Shown: piece by piece, positions 1 to 8,217 of the stretch
Position numbering within the stretch: position 1 is the stretch's first letter
Layout: each line of letters starts with the position of its first letter
NCBI GenBank assembly: GCA_016218705.1
Contig: JACRDC010000029.1
Span: forward strand, 1 to 54,783
Source of the DNA: Desulfarculus sp.
Lineage (GTDB): Bacteria > Desulfobacterota > Desulfarculia > Desulfarculales > Desulfarculaceae
Reading direction: 5' to 3'
DNA: 54,783 nucleotides
Notes under the pieces: generated by a model
The model's database searches: none
What the model saw: only the letters and a program-made list of their open reading frames with translations
Told to the model about the DNA's origin: nothing
Made by a program: the position numbers and the translations under genes

Positions 1-141
1 ACGAAGTTGAACGCTTGTTCCGACGCTTGAAGGGCTTCCGCAGAATATTCTCGCGCTTCGACAAGCTCGATGTGATGTTCATCGGCTTCATAAGCTTCGC
101 ATTGATCGCCGATGGACTCAGTTTGTGTTAACAGGCCCTAG
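1..141 (+). mobile_element. 3' end of an IS5-family insertion sequence
   Basis: The window opens inside an insertion sequence. The end of a DDE transposase runs to a stop at 129-131. Just after it, AACAGGCCCTAG at 130-141 (read inward, CTAGGGCCTGTT) resembles the terminal inverted repeats of IS5-type elements of the IS427/IS1031 kind. The exact right end and any target duplication cannot be fixed because the left end lies outside the window. Confidence 0.55.
3..131 (+). CDS. IS5-family transposase, C-terminal fragment (partial)
   Basis: Frame 3 reads without interruption from the window edge to TAA at 129-131 and gives 42 residues. They contain the segment VERLFRRLKGFRRIFSRFDK, which is typical of the catalytic-Glu region of IS5/IS4-type DDE transposases (E..R..R.K...R...R.D). 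A hydrophobic tail of about 15 residues follows, as usual in this family. Transposases catalyse cut-and-paste of the element. The N-terminal part, with the first two catalytic Asp residues, lies upstream of the window, so it cannot be told whether the gene is intact. The element sits about 380 bases upstream of the SulP gene and reads in the same direction. Confidence 0.75.
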   Translation, partial: EVERLFRRLKGFRRIFSRFDKLDVMFIGFISFALIADGLSLC

Positions 142-515
142 CCCAAGTTAATTCCGCCAATTCCCCTCCATGGCCTGGCGCCAGGCGCCGGCGCTGGGGG
201 GCGGGCCAGGCCTGGCCCGTAAAAGCCTATTTCCCACTCGTCTATGCGCTGATTTTCCCTGAACGTTGAGTAAAATACCCTATAGTATAGGGTACACACC
301 CCACAATCCATTAGGGTGTTGACCCTAATACAAGACCATGTTAATTACTTCGCGTTGCGTTTTGAAACAATCTGATCCTGCCCAGGCCGCTTGGTCACCC
401 CCTGGCGGGGAATTTGACGGCTGCTTGTGGCAGGCAATAAACCTAGGGCGCCCCAACCGGGCAGGCTGCCGGGGGCGCCAAGCGCGCCAGGGCCACGGGG
501 CCAGGGGTGGATTTC
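132..515. promoter_or_regulatory. Gene-free leader with two TAGGGT dyads upstream of SulP gene
   Basis: I see no gene in this stretch. It holds two inverted repeats that share the core TAGGGT/ACCCTA. The first is a perfect 9+1+9 dyad at 276-294 (TACCCTATA, G, TATAGGGTA). The second has 7-base arms at 311-317 and 322-328 (TTAGGGT...ACCCTAA). Four copies of the same hexamer in about 50 bases, alternating in direction, look like tandem operator sites for a dimeric regulator. No convincing -35/-10 pair was found. The remaining 180 bases before the start codon may be a long leader. Confidence 0.45.
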
Positions 516-2672
516 ATGATAGCCCGTATTTTTCCGTTCATCGCCTGGTTCAAGAAATACAACCTGGCCGTGCTGCGCACCGATGGCATCGCCGGGCTGA
601 CCGTGGCCCTGGTGCTGGTGCCCCAGTCCATGGCCTATGCCCAATTGGCCGGCCTGCCGGCCCATTACGGACTCTATGCCGCCTTCTTGCCGCCCATGCT
701 GGCGGCCATGTTCGGCTCCAGCATGCAACTGGCCACCGGCCCGGTGGCCGTGGTCTCGCTGATGACCGCCGCCTCCCTGGGACCATTGGCCACGGCGGGC
801 AGCGAGGCCTTCATCGCGTACGCCATCCTGCTGGCCCTGATCGTGGGCCTGTTCCAGTTGGCCTTGGGGCTTCTTCGCCTGGGCCTGGTGGTCAACTTCC
901 TCTCCCACCCGGTGGTCAACGGCTTCACCAACGCCGCGGCCATCATCATCGCCACCTCGCAGCTCAGTAAGATGTTCGGCGTCAACGTGGACGAGGCCCC
1001 GCACCATTACGAGACCATCATGCGGGTGGTGGAGGCGGCCCTGGTCTACACCCACTGGCCCACCTTCATCATGGGCGCCCTGGCCTTTGGCATCATGTTC
1101 GCGCTCAAGCGCATCAACCCCAAGATACCCTACGTGCTGGTGGCGGTGGCCGTGACCACCGTGGCCTCCTGGGCCTTGGGCTTCGAGCACAACCACAAGG
1201 CCCCCCTGGAGGCTATCAAGTCGGCTGAGTTGCGGGACCTGGTGACCAGGTTCAACCAGGCCACGGCCAACGCCGCCCGGCACGCCGCCACCCGCGTGGA
1301 GGTGGCCAAGCAGGAGGAGGGCGCGGCCAAAGAGCACGGCGAGCGCTCCCTGGAGGCCTTGAAGGCCCAGCACGAGGGCACCTACCTGGCCATGCAGATC
1401 GAGGAGGACCAGAAGGAGGCCCGCCTGGCCCGCCGCGCCCTGCGCGCCCTGCTCCTGGAGGGCGTGCCCCAGGCCGACGGCTCCCTGTCCTTCTATCTGC
1501 AAGGCCAGGTACCGCCGGGCTCCCAGGGCGACGGCCGCGCCTGGCGCCTGACCATCGGCAACCGCCCCCTCAAGCTGGAGGCGCTGACCTTCAGCGGTGG
1601 CGGTGCCGTGGTGGGCACGGTGCCCGCCGGCCTGCCGCCCTTCTCCCTGCCCACCATCGAGCTGTCGGCCCTGGGCAAGCTCTTTCCCTACGCGGCCATC
1701 ATCTCGCTCCTGGGCTTCATGGAGGCCATCAGCATCGCCAAGGCCATGGCCGCCAAGACCGGCCAGCGCCTGGACCCCAACCAGGAGCTGATCGGCCAGG
1801 GCCTGGCCAACATCCTGGGCGCCCTGGGCCGCAGCTACCCGGTGTCGGGTTCGTTCTCGCGCTCGGCGGTAAACCTGCAGGCCGGGGCTCTCACCGGCAT
1901 GTCCAGCGTTTTCACCAGCCTGACCGTGCTGGTGGTGCTGTTGTTCTTCACTCCGCTGTTGTACCACCTGCCCCAGTCGGTGCTGGCGGCGGTTATCATG
2001 ATGGCCGTGGTGGGCCTGGTCAACGTCAGCGGTTTCGTGCACGCCTGGAAGGCCCAGTGGTACGACGGCGCCATCAGCATCATCAGCTTCATCTTTACCC
2101 TGATCTTCGCCCCTCACCTGGACAAGGGCATCATGATCGGCGTGGTGCTCTCCCTGGGCGTGTTCCTCTACAAGAGCATGCGGCCCAAGGTGGCGGCCCT
2201 GGCCATGCACGACGACTGCTCCTTCCGCGACGCTCAGCACTTCGGCCTGCGCCAGTGCGAGCACATCGCGGTGGTGCGCTTCGACGGCCCTCTGTTCTTC
2301 GCCAACAGCAGCTTCCTGGAAGACAAGATCACCGAGCGCATCATGACCATGCCCGGCCTGAGGCACATCCTCATCGTGGCCAGCGGCATCAACGATATGG
2401 ACGCCTCCGGCGAGGAGGCGCTATCCTTGATCGTGGACCGGGTGCGCTCGGCCGGATTCGACATCAGCTTCTCGGGGGTCAAGGAGAACGTGCAGGAGAC
2501 CATGCGCCGCACCCACCTCTGGGAGAAGATCGGCGACGGCCACATCTTTCCGCTGCTGGCCACGGCGGTGGCCGCCATCCACGCCGAGGCCCACCGCGAC
2601 TCCAGCGAGGTCAACTGCCCGCTGGTGACGGTCTGCCCCATCGGCGCCTATCGAGAGAGCGAGGTTAAGTAA
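516..2672 (+). CDS. SulP-family anion transporter with STAS domain and internal coiled-coil insertion
   Basis: Inner-membrane transporter of the SulP/SLC26 family, which move sulfate, bicarbonate or other anions. The N-terminal part starts with the family pattern D-G-I-A-G-L-T-V-A-L-V-L-V-P-Q-S-M-A-Y-A. Transmembrane segments continue to about residue 225 and again from about 373 to 560. A cytoplasmic STAS domain occupies roughly residues 580-700. Between the two membrane blocks (about 235-372) lies an unusual insertion of about 135 residues. It is rich in Ala, Glu, Arg and Lys, and its first half looks like a coiled coil. At 718 residues the protein is longer than usual for the family for this reason. 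I start it at ATG 516, which follows AGGGGTGG at 503-510, rather than at the in-frame GTG at 507. The substrate cannot be read from the sequence. It stands only 3 bases before the next gene, so the two are probably co-transcribed. Confidence 0.88.
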   Translation: MIARIFPFIAWFKKYNLAVLRTDGIAGLTVALVLVPQSMAYAQLAGLPAHYGLYAAFLPPMLAAMFGSSMQLATGPVAVVSLMTAASLGPLATAGSEAFIAYAILLALIVGLFQLALGLLRLGLVVNFLSHPVVNGFTNAAAIIIATSQLSKMFGVNVDEAPHHYETIMRVVEAALVYTHWPTFIMGALAFGIMFALKRINPKIPYVLVAVAVTTVASWALGFEHNHKAPLEAIKSAELRDLVTRFNQATANAARHAATRVEVAKQEEGAAKEHGERSLEALKAQHEGTYLAMQIEEDQKEARLARRALRALLLEGVPQADGSLSFYLQGQVPPGSQGDGRAWRLTIGNRPLKLEALTFSGGGAVVGTVPAGLPPFSLPTIELSALGKLFPYAAIISLLGFMEAISIAKAMAAKTGQRLDPNQELIGQGLANILGALGRSYPVSGSFSRSAVNLQAGALTGMSSVFTSLTVLVVLLFFTPLLYHLPQSVLAAVIMMAVVGLVNVSGFVHAWKAQWYDGAISIISFIFTLIFAPHLDKGIMIGVVLSLGVFLYKSMRPKVAALAMHDDCSFRDAQHFGLRQCEHIAVVRFDGPLFFANSSFLEDKITERIMTMPGLRHILIVASGINDMDASGEEALSLIVDRVRSAGFDISFSGVKENVQETMRRTHLWEKIGDGHIFPLLATAVAAIHAEAHRDSSEVNCPLVTVCPIGAYRESEVK

Positions 2673-2675
2673 GCC

Positions 2676-3893
2676 ATGAGCGTGGTCACCATATTCAGCG
2701 GCGTTTTTTGCCGGGGCCTGGAGGTGGCGCAGACCGCCGCCGCGCAGATGGGCTACGAGCTGGTGGACGATCAGGCCCTGGCCGCCCAGGTGAGCCAGCA
2801 GGGCGACCTGTCTCCAGCCAAGCTGATCAAGGCCATGACCGACAAGCCCGGGGCCTTCAACAAGTTCACCCACGAAAAAGAGCGCGCGGTGGCCGCGCTC
2901 AAGATCGGCATGAGCCAGTTGGTGGCCCGGGACCGCGTGGTCTACCTGGGCCACGGCAGCCATCTGGTGCCGGCCAGCGTCTCCAACGTGCTTCGGGTCT
3001 GCCTCATCGCCGACCTCAAGCACCGCGCCGAGCGCGCCCGCCAGCAGGGCCTGGCCGAGAAGGAGGCCCTGGCCCGCATCCACAAGGAGGACGAGGCGGC
3101 CCACGCCTGGGTCAAGTACCTGCGCGACAAGGAGGCCTGGGCCAGCGAGCTCTACGACATCCTGCTGCCCATGGACAAGAAAAACCTCGCCGAGGCGGTG
3201 AACCTGATCGTGGACAACGCGGGCAGCGAGCTGCTGGCTAGTACTCCCCAGGCCCTGACCCAGGCGGCCGACTTCCAGTTGGCCGCCCGCGTGGAAATGG
3301 CCCTGGTGGGTCAGGGGCACGACATCCGCGTCACGGCCAAGGAGGGCAAGGTTCTTATCGAGATCAACAAGAAGGTCCTGATGCTCAGCCGCCTGGAGGA
3401 GGACCTCCTGCGCCTGGCCCGGGCCGTGCCCGGGGTGGGCGAGGTGCGGGTCAAGGTGGGGCCGGGGTACTACCAGAGCGACATCTACCGCCAGGCCAAC
3501 TTCGAGATGCCGGCCAAGGTGCTGTTGGTGGACGACGAGCGCGAGTTCGTGCAGACGCTCTCGGAGCGCCTATTGATGCGCGAGATCGGCTCGGCGGTGG
3601 TCTATGACGGCCAGGAGGCCCTGAACTTCGTCAAGGACGAGGAGCCCGAGGTGATGGTGCTGGACCTCAAGATGCCGGGCATAGACGGCATCGAGGTGCT
3701 CAGGCGCCTCAAGAAGGAGCACCCGGGCATCGAGGTGATAATCCTCACCGGCCACGGCTCCGAGGCCGACCGCGAGATGTGCATGCAACTGGGGGCCTTC
3801 GCCTACCTCAAGAAGCCGGTGGACATTGATGTGCTCAGCCAGACCATGCGCGAGGCCTACGCAAAAATAAGGGCCAAGGCCGGCCAGGCCTAG
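2676..3893 (+). CDS. Cytidylate-kinase-like / BON-like / response-regulator receiver fusion
   Basis: Three parts are visible. Residues 1 to about 190 resemble the cytidylate-kinase-like family (PF13189 type): a beta strand VVTIFSG, then a phrase like GYELVDDQAL where the family usually has G-Y-x-x-x-D-x-x-L. The P-loop is degenerate: the family's SREFGSGGR is replaced by SGVFCRGLE, so nucleotide binding is doubtful. Residues about 205-268 look like a BON-type domain ending in VPGVGEVRVKVG. Residues about 280-400 are a CheY-like receiver with VDDE, phospho-acceptor Asp in LDLKMPG, Thr in LTGHG and Lys in KKP all present. There is no DNA-binding output. It follows the SulP gene by 3 bases and precedes a sensor kinase, so it probably takes part in a phosphorelay linked to the transporter. 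The kinase-like call rests on pattern similarity only. Confidence 0.75.
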   Translation: MSVVTIFSGVFCRGLEVAQTAAAQMGYELVDDQALAAQVSQQGDLSPAKLIKAMTDKPGAFNKFTHEKERAVAALKIGMSQLVARDRVVYLGHGSHLVPASVSNVLRVCLIADLKHRAERARQQGLAEKEALARIHKEDEAAHAWVKYLRDKEAWASELYDILLPMDKKNLAEAVNLIVDNAGSELLASTPQALTQAADFQLAARVEMALVGQGHDIRVTAKEGKVLIEINKKVLMLSRLEEDLLRLARAVPGVGEVRVKVGPGYYQSDIYRQANFEMPAKVLLVDDEREFVQTLSERLLMREIGSAVVYDGQEALNFVKDEEPEVMVLDLKMPGIDGIEVLRRLKKEHPGIEVIILTGHGSEADREMCMQLGAFAYLKKPVDIDVLSQTMREAYAKIRAKAGQA

Positions 3894-3980
3894 TGTAATC
3901 TGAAAGCCAGGCGCTGGTCTTCACGGGCCGACGCCCGGCAGTGGTGGTATGGCTCCTCTTGGAGTAAGGCGGGCGGGCAC

Positions 3981-5768
3981 TTGTCACTGTGGAGCAGGTT
4001 AAAACCGGCCTTCTGGGATCAATCCCAGGACCAGCCGACCCAGATCATCAACTACCGCCGCCTGTGGAAGTCCACCTTCGGCGCGGCGGTGGGGGTGGCC
4101 CTGTTGCCGGTGATCCTGCTGGGCATAATCAATTACTACCAGTTTGAGGAGCAGCACCAGCTCCAGCGCGCCGAGCTTGACCACGAGGTGCAGCGGGTGA
4201 TCTACAAGACCCGCGTCTCCCTCGCCTACTTCCTGGAGGAGCGCAGGAGCGCTCTAGCCTATATCGTGCGCGCCTACTCCCTGCCCGAACTGGGCGACTC
4301 CCGGCACCTGGCGCGCATCTTCGCCAACCTCAAGGGGGCCTTCGGCGGCTTCGTGGACCTGGGGCTGATTACCTCCGACGGCCTGCAAAAGGCCTACGTG
4401 GGTCCCTATGCCCTGGAGGGCAAGGACTACCGCGATCAGGAGTGGTACAAGGAGGTGCTGCTCAGGGGCTTCCACGTCAGCGACGTGTTCATGGGCCACC
4501 GCAACTTCCCCCACTTCGTCATCGCCGTCAAGCACGAGTGCGACACCTGCGGCTACTACATCCTGCGCGCCACCATTGACACCGCCCGCCTCAACGAGCT
4601 TATCGCCACCATGCGCCTGCGCCCCTCGGCCGACGCCTTCATCATCAACGACAGCGGGGTGCTGCAAACCAGTTCCCGCATGCACGGCCAGATATTGAGC
4701 CAATTTTCCCACCCTCTGCCCCCGCCCCTGGAGCAGGACCAGGTGGTGCAGGCCAAAAGCGCCGGCGGCCTGCCCCTGATCCTGGGCTTCGCGCGCATCG
4801 AGGGCTCGCCCTTCACCCTGGTGATGGTGGAGCAGCCCTCGCTGGTGCTGGCGCGCTGGGGTCTGTTGCGCATCAACATCATTCTCCTGGTGCTGGCCAG
4901 CGTCATCGCCATCCTGGTGGTCATCTGGCGGGGCACCACCAACCTGGTCAGCCGTTTATACGACGCCGATCTGCGGCGCCAGGCGGTGCTGCACCAGATC
5001 GAGTACACCAACAAGCTGGCCTCCATCGGCCGCCTGGCCGCCGGCGTGGCCCACGAGATCAACAATCCCCTGGCCATCATCAACGAAAAAGCCGGTCTGC
5101 TCAAGGACCTCATCACCGGCCGCGACGACTCGCCCTACAAGGAGCGCTTCCTGGCCAGCGTGGGCTCCATCCAGAACTCGGTGAAGCGGGTCAGCGCCAT
5201 CACCCACCGCCTGCTGGGCTTCGCCCGGCACTTCTCGGTCAAGATCGAGATCATTGACCTGGAGCTGTTGATTGAGGAGGTGCTGGGCTTCTTGGGCAAG
5301 GAGGCCGAGTACCGCAACGTGACCATAACCACCCAGGCCCAGCCGGGCATGCCCACCATCGAGAGCGACCGCGGCCAGTTGCAGCAGGTGTTCCTCAACA
5401 TCCTCAACAACGCGCTCAGCGCCGTGGCCCAGGGACCCAACCAGCCCGGGCGCATCGAGATATCCATCCACACCCAGGCCGACGGCCAGGCCGTGGTGGC
5501 CATAGCCGACAACGGCCAGGGCATAGCCCCCGAGAACCTGGAGCGCGTTTTCGAGCCCTTCTTCACCACCAAGGGCGAGCAGGGCACCGGGTTGGGGCTG
5601 TCCATCACCTACGGCATCGTGCGCAAGCTGGGCGGGCAGGTCATGGTGGAAAGCCAGCTCGGCCGGGGCACCACCTTCCGGGTGGTGATGCCCCTCAGAA
5701 AGACGCCGGCCAGCGCCAACCCCCAGGCGGCCAACGGCCAGGGCCTGGGCGCCAGCGGAGGGCAATGA
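3981..5768 (+). CDS. Membrane sensor histidine kinase
   Basis: A 595-residue sensor kinase. A transmembrane segment lies at about residues 34-54. A periplasmic sensor region of about 235 residues resembling a Cache domain follows, and then a second transmembrane segment at about 294-318. The kinase core has the H box GVAHEINNPLAII (His near 357), N box QQVFLNILNNALSAV (about 468-482), G1 box DNGQGIAPENL and G2 box GTGLGLSIT, so it should autophosphorylate. The sensor region contains a CDTCGYY segment whose two Cys could be redox-active or bind metal. The start is TTG at 3981, preceded by a purine-rich AAGGCGGGCGGG. The stop overlaps the next gene's ATG (ATGA), which indicates translational coupling with the receiver that follows, its likely phosphate acceptor. 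Confidence 0.88.
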   Translation: MSLWSRLKPAFWDQSQDQPTQIINYRRLWKSTFGAAVGVALLPVILLGIINYYQFEEQHQLQRAELDHEVQRVIYKTRVSLAYFLEERRSALAYIVRAYSLPELGDSRHLARIFANLKGAFGGFVDLGLITSDGLQKAYVGPYALEGKDYRDQEWYKEVLLRGFHVSDVFMGHRNFPHFVIAVKHECDTCGYYILRATIDTARLNELIATMRLRPSADAFIINDSGVLQTSSRMHGQILSQFSHPLPPPLEQDQVVQAKSAGGLPLILGFARIEGSPFTLVMVEQPSLVLARWGLLRINIILLVLASVIAILVVIWRGTTNLVSRLYDADLRRQAVLHQIEYTNKLASIGRLAAGVAHEINNPLAIINEKAGLLKDLITGRDDSPYKERFLASVGSIQNSVKRVSAITHRLLGFARHFSVKIEIIDLELLIEEVLGFLGKEAEYRNVTITTQAQPGMPTIESDRGQLQQVFLNILNNALSAVAQGPNQPGRIEISIHTQADGQAVVAIADNGQGIAPENLERVFEPFFTTKGEQGTGLGLSITYGIVRKLGGQVMVESQLGRGTTFRVVMPLRKTPASANPQAANGQGLGASGGQ

Positions 5769-6112
5769 TGCGCGTGCTGCTCGTGGACGACGAGGAGGAA
5801 CTGGTCACCACTTTGTCGGAGCGCCTGGCGCTCAGGGACATCGATAGCGACTGGGCCACCTCGGGCGAGGAAGGCCTGCGCCTGGCCCTGGCCAGCCACT
5901 ACGACTGGGTGGTGCTGGACCTCAAGATGCCCGGCATGGGCGGCCTGGAGACGCTGAGGATCATCAAGCGCCAGCGCCCGGACACCCAGGTCATGGTGCT
6001 CACCGGGCACAGCGCCGAGGACGAGTACGAGGCGGTCATGCGGGCCGGGGCCAGCCACTACCTGCTCAAGCCCCTGGACGTGGATGACCTGATCGCCAAG
6101 ATGCAGGCCTGA
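5765..6112 (+). CDS. Single-domain response regulator
   Basis: A 115-residue CheY-type receiver with no output domain. Acidic pocket VDDEEE, phospho-acceptor Asp in LDLKMPGM, Thr in LTGHS and Lys in LLKPLD are all present. It overlaps the upstream kinase by four bases (ATGA), so it is very probably the direct partner of that kinase. It could pass phosphate on or act by protein-protein contact. An ATG at 5768 directly after the first is an alternative start. Confidence 0.9.
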   Translation: MMRVLLVDDEEELVTTLSERLALRDIDSDWATSGEEGLRLALASHYDWVVLDLKMPGMGGLETLRIIKRQRPDTQVMVLTGHSAEDEYEAVMRAGASHYLLKPLDVDDLIAKMQA

Positions 6113-6177
6113 GGCGGCGGGGCGCCCCTCGGGACAGCGCTTGGCCGTTCAAGTTTCCGGCCGGATTGGGGGTCCCC

Positions 6178-6822
6178 ATGGCCGATGCTCCCGAATGCTC
6201 GCAGGAACTGGCCTTCTTCGGCAAGGTCACGGCCAGCGTCAGCCATGAGCTGAAAAACTACCTGGCCCTCATCAACGAGTACAACGGCCTCTTGTGCGAC
6301 CTGGTCATGGCCCATGAGATGGGCCGCGCGCTGGACCTGGGGCGGCTCAAATCCCTGTGCGGCGACATCAAGCGGCAGGTGACGGCGGGCGGGGCGGTGC
6401 TGGACCACCTGAACGGCCTGGCCCACAGCGTGGACCAAGAGGTGCAGCCCGTGGACCTGGGGCGCTGCCTGGGCCTGTTCGTGGCCTTAAGCCGGCGCAG
6501 CGCCGCCCGTCAGGGGGTGGAACTGGAACTTATGCCTCCACCGGAGGGCCTAAGCCTGCGTACCCAGCTCTTCACCCTGCTGCGCGGCCTGTGGCAGTGC
6601 CTGGAGGCGGCCCTGGCCGCCTGCCCGGCCGGTGGCCGCCTGATCCTGGAGGCGGCGGTAGAGGGTGGCCAGGCGCGCGTGAGCCTGCGCGGCGCCCCGC
6701 CGGCCGCACAGGGACAGGCCGTCCACGCGCCCGCGGCGGCGCTTCTAACGGCCCTGGGGGCCAGCTTCAGCCGGCAGGACGATGGCTGCTTGCGGCTGTG
6801 CCTGCCTCTGGCCGGGGCCTGA
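6178..6822 (+). CDS. Histidine-kinase-like phosphotransfer protein with degenerate ATPase domain
   Basis: A soluble protein of 214 residues. Near the N terminus is a clear H box, VSHELKNYLALINEYNGLL, as in the dimerisation/phosphoacceptor domain of histidine kinases. The C-terminal half has the length and secondary-structure feel of an HATPase domain. However, the N box reads LWQCLEAALAA with no Asn, and no DxGxG or GxGxGL box can be found. It therefore probably cannot bind ATP and may act as a phosphotransfer or decoy partner. I chose ATG 6178, which follows GGGGG at 6168-6172; TTG at 6166 is an alternative. It lies in the same direction as the upstream kinase and receiver. Confidence 0.7.
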   Translation: MADAPECSQELAFFGKVTASVSHELKNYLALINEYNGLLCDLVMAHEMGRALDLGRLKSLCGDIKRQVTAGGAVLDHLNGLAHSVDQEVQPVDLGRCLGLFVALSRRSAARQGVELELMPPPEGLSLRTQLFTLLRGLWQCLEAALAACPAGGRLILEAAVEGGQARVSLRGAPPAAQGQAVHAPAAALLTALGASFSRQDDGCLRLCLPLAGA

Positions 6823-6855
6823 ACGGCCACGGGGGGTAGGGGAGGGCGCCGAGGC

Positions 6856-7065
6856 TCACACCAGATATTTACCTTGGGTTAGGTGCCTGCGGGATTTACG
6901 GTAGAAAAACAAGGCCAAAAATAACAGCACCCCAGCCAGGGGCAGGGAAACCAAGGCCAGGGCGGAGTGATAATAGATCAACGGGATGATCGAAAACATG
7001 AGGCCCAGGCCCAGTAGGCCGCAGATCATGGCTAACACCCGGGGCAGCAACATATATGGCTTCAT
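6856..7065 (-). CDS. Small two-helix membrane protein, function unknown
   Basis: A 69-residue protein with two hydrophobic stretches separated by a short polar turn (IYYHSAL) and a basic tail (FYRKSRRHLTQGKYLV), so probably an inner-membrane hairpin protein with its C terminus in the cytoplasm. I do not recognise a family. ATG at 7065 is preferred because AGAGAGGA lies upstream on this strand, though at a long spacing of about 12 bases. ATG at 7077 or TTG at 7116 would add 4 or 17 residues. It converges with the gene before it. Confidence 0.55.
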   Translation of the reverse strand: MKPYMLLPRVLAMICGLLGLGLMFSIIPLIYYHSALALVSLPLAGVLLFLALFFYRKSRRHLTQGKYLV

Positions 7066-7313
7066 GCCGGTTAACATTCCTCTCTGCCGTTTCTTAACGG
7101 CGGCGCAGATCGCCAAGGGGATGTGGCATTCAGCTTGATTATTTAATTATAGCGTAATATCTGGCCAAGGGGCCGGGGCTGGTCATCGCCCCAAAAAAGA
7201 AACCAAGGGGCGGGCTGGGCGGCGCCGTGAGCTATCCCGCCGGTTTTGGGCCCGTGGCTGCAAGGCCATGAAACCGGTGTCACCTAAAATGTTGGGCTCC
7301 AAAGGCTGGGAAA

Positions 7314-7697
7314 ATGAGACAGGGCAAGGTCCTTCTGATTGACGACAAGGTGGAGTTCCTCAAGGTGCTCTCCGAGCGCCTGAGGCTCAGGGGCTACGAG
7401 GTGACGGGGGTGGGCAGCGGCGGCGAGGCCTTGCAGGCCGTGGAGCGGGAGCCCTTCGATGTCATCGTGCTGGACCTGGTGATGCCGGTGATGGACGGCG
7501 TGGAGACCCTGCGCCGCCTGCGCGCCCTGGACCCCCAGGCCCAGATCATCGTATTCTCGGGCTACGCCACCTCGCGGGAGGTGGAGCAGGCCATGGCCCT
7601 GGGGGCCAGCGATTTCCTGGCCAAGCCCGCCGACCTGGACACCCTCATGGAGCACATCAACCAGGCCATCGCCAACAAGGGCGGACCTGGGGCCTGA
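7314..7697 (+). CDS. Single-domain response regulator
   Basis: A 127-residue CheY-type receiver. The pocket reads LIDDKVE (one of the two acidic residues is followed by Lys instead of Glu). The phospho-acceptor Asp is in LDLVMPVMDG, Ser replaces Thr in FSGYA, and Lys is in LAKPAD. There is no output domain. About 250 bases without a plus-strand gene precede it, so it may have its own promoter. It is probably part of the phosphorelay cluster at 2.7-6.8 kb. It ends 59 bases before the convergent VOC gene, in a T-rich stretch. Confidence 0.88.
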   Translation: MRQGKVLLIDDKVEFLKVLSERLRLRGYEVTGVGSGGEALQAVEREPFDVIVLDLVMPVMDGVETLRRLRALDPQAQIIVFSGYATSREVEQAMALGASDFLAKPADLDTLMEHINQAIANKGGPGA

Positions 7698-7756
7698 ATT
7701 TAATCCCCGCCCGTCTTTTGTTTTTTGATGAGACTATTGCCGACGTTAAATCGGTA

Positions 7757-8194
7757 TTAGTCCGTGGTGGGGTTGCCGTAGCTGCCGTCGAAGCCACCGT
7801 CCACGATCTCGCTGAGCACCCCGCAGGTATCCTTGGGCGGGGTGAGGAAGGCGTAGCGGTTGCCCATGAGCTTGCGCGGCGCCTGGTCTATGGTGGTATA
7901 GCCCTTGGCCCTCAGTTCGTCCAGGCCGGCCTGCACGTCGGGCACGCGGTAGGAGATCAAAAAAACCCCCTCGCCCTTGGAGCGCAGGAAGCGAGCCACC
8001 TCGCAGGCGTCGTTCATGGGCTCCATCAGCTCCAGGGCCACCTGTCCCAGGTAATAGCGGGCCACGCGGATGGACTCGCTGGGCGCCTCGTAGAGCCCGT
8101 GCAGAGTCAGGCCCAGGATGCCCTCGTACTGGCGGCGGGCCTGGTTCAGGTCCTTCACCGCGATGCAAATATGGTCTATGGACTGGGCCTGCAA
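7757..8194 (-). CDS. VOC-family protein, methylmalonyl-CoA-epimerase-like
   Basis: A 145-residue vicinal-oxygen-chelate protein that follows the methylmalonyl-CoA epimerase layout: SIDHICIAVKDL at the start, VALELMEP in the middle, GVLSEIVD near the end. Of the metal ligands expected in epimerases, His8, the central acidic residue (Glu55) and Glu129 are present. The conserved His in the GEGIHH motif is missing, because here it reads GEGVFL (residues 75-80). It may therefore act on a different acyl-CoA or lack normal metal chemistry. The start is TTG at 8194, six bases after AGGGAGG. It is the last gene of the leftward operon, 23 bases after the molybdenum subunit. Together with the mutase of the rightward operon, an arylmalonyl- or arylsuccinyl-CoA epimerase is a reasonable guess. 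Confidence 0.7.
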   Translation of the reverse strand: MQAQSIDHICIAVKDLNQARRQYEGILGLTLHGLYEAPSESIRVARYYLGQVALELMEPMNDACEVARFLRSKGEGVFLISYRVPDVQAGLDELRAKGYTTIDQAPRKLMGNRYAFLTPPKDTCGVLSEIVDGGFDGSYGNPTTD

Positions 8195-8217
8195 GGCGTG
8201 CCTCCCTGACTTGGTGA

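Noticed and set aside
345-2366. 673-codon open frame on the minus strand opposite the SulP gene
   Set aside because: It encodes a low-complexity His/Gly/Gln/Ala-rich product typical of the antisense of GC-rich genes. The plus-strand SulP protein is clear family sequence.
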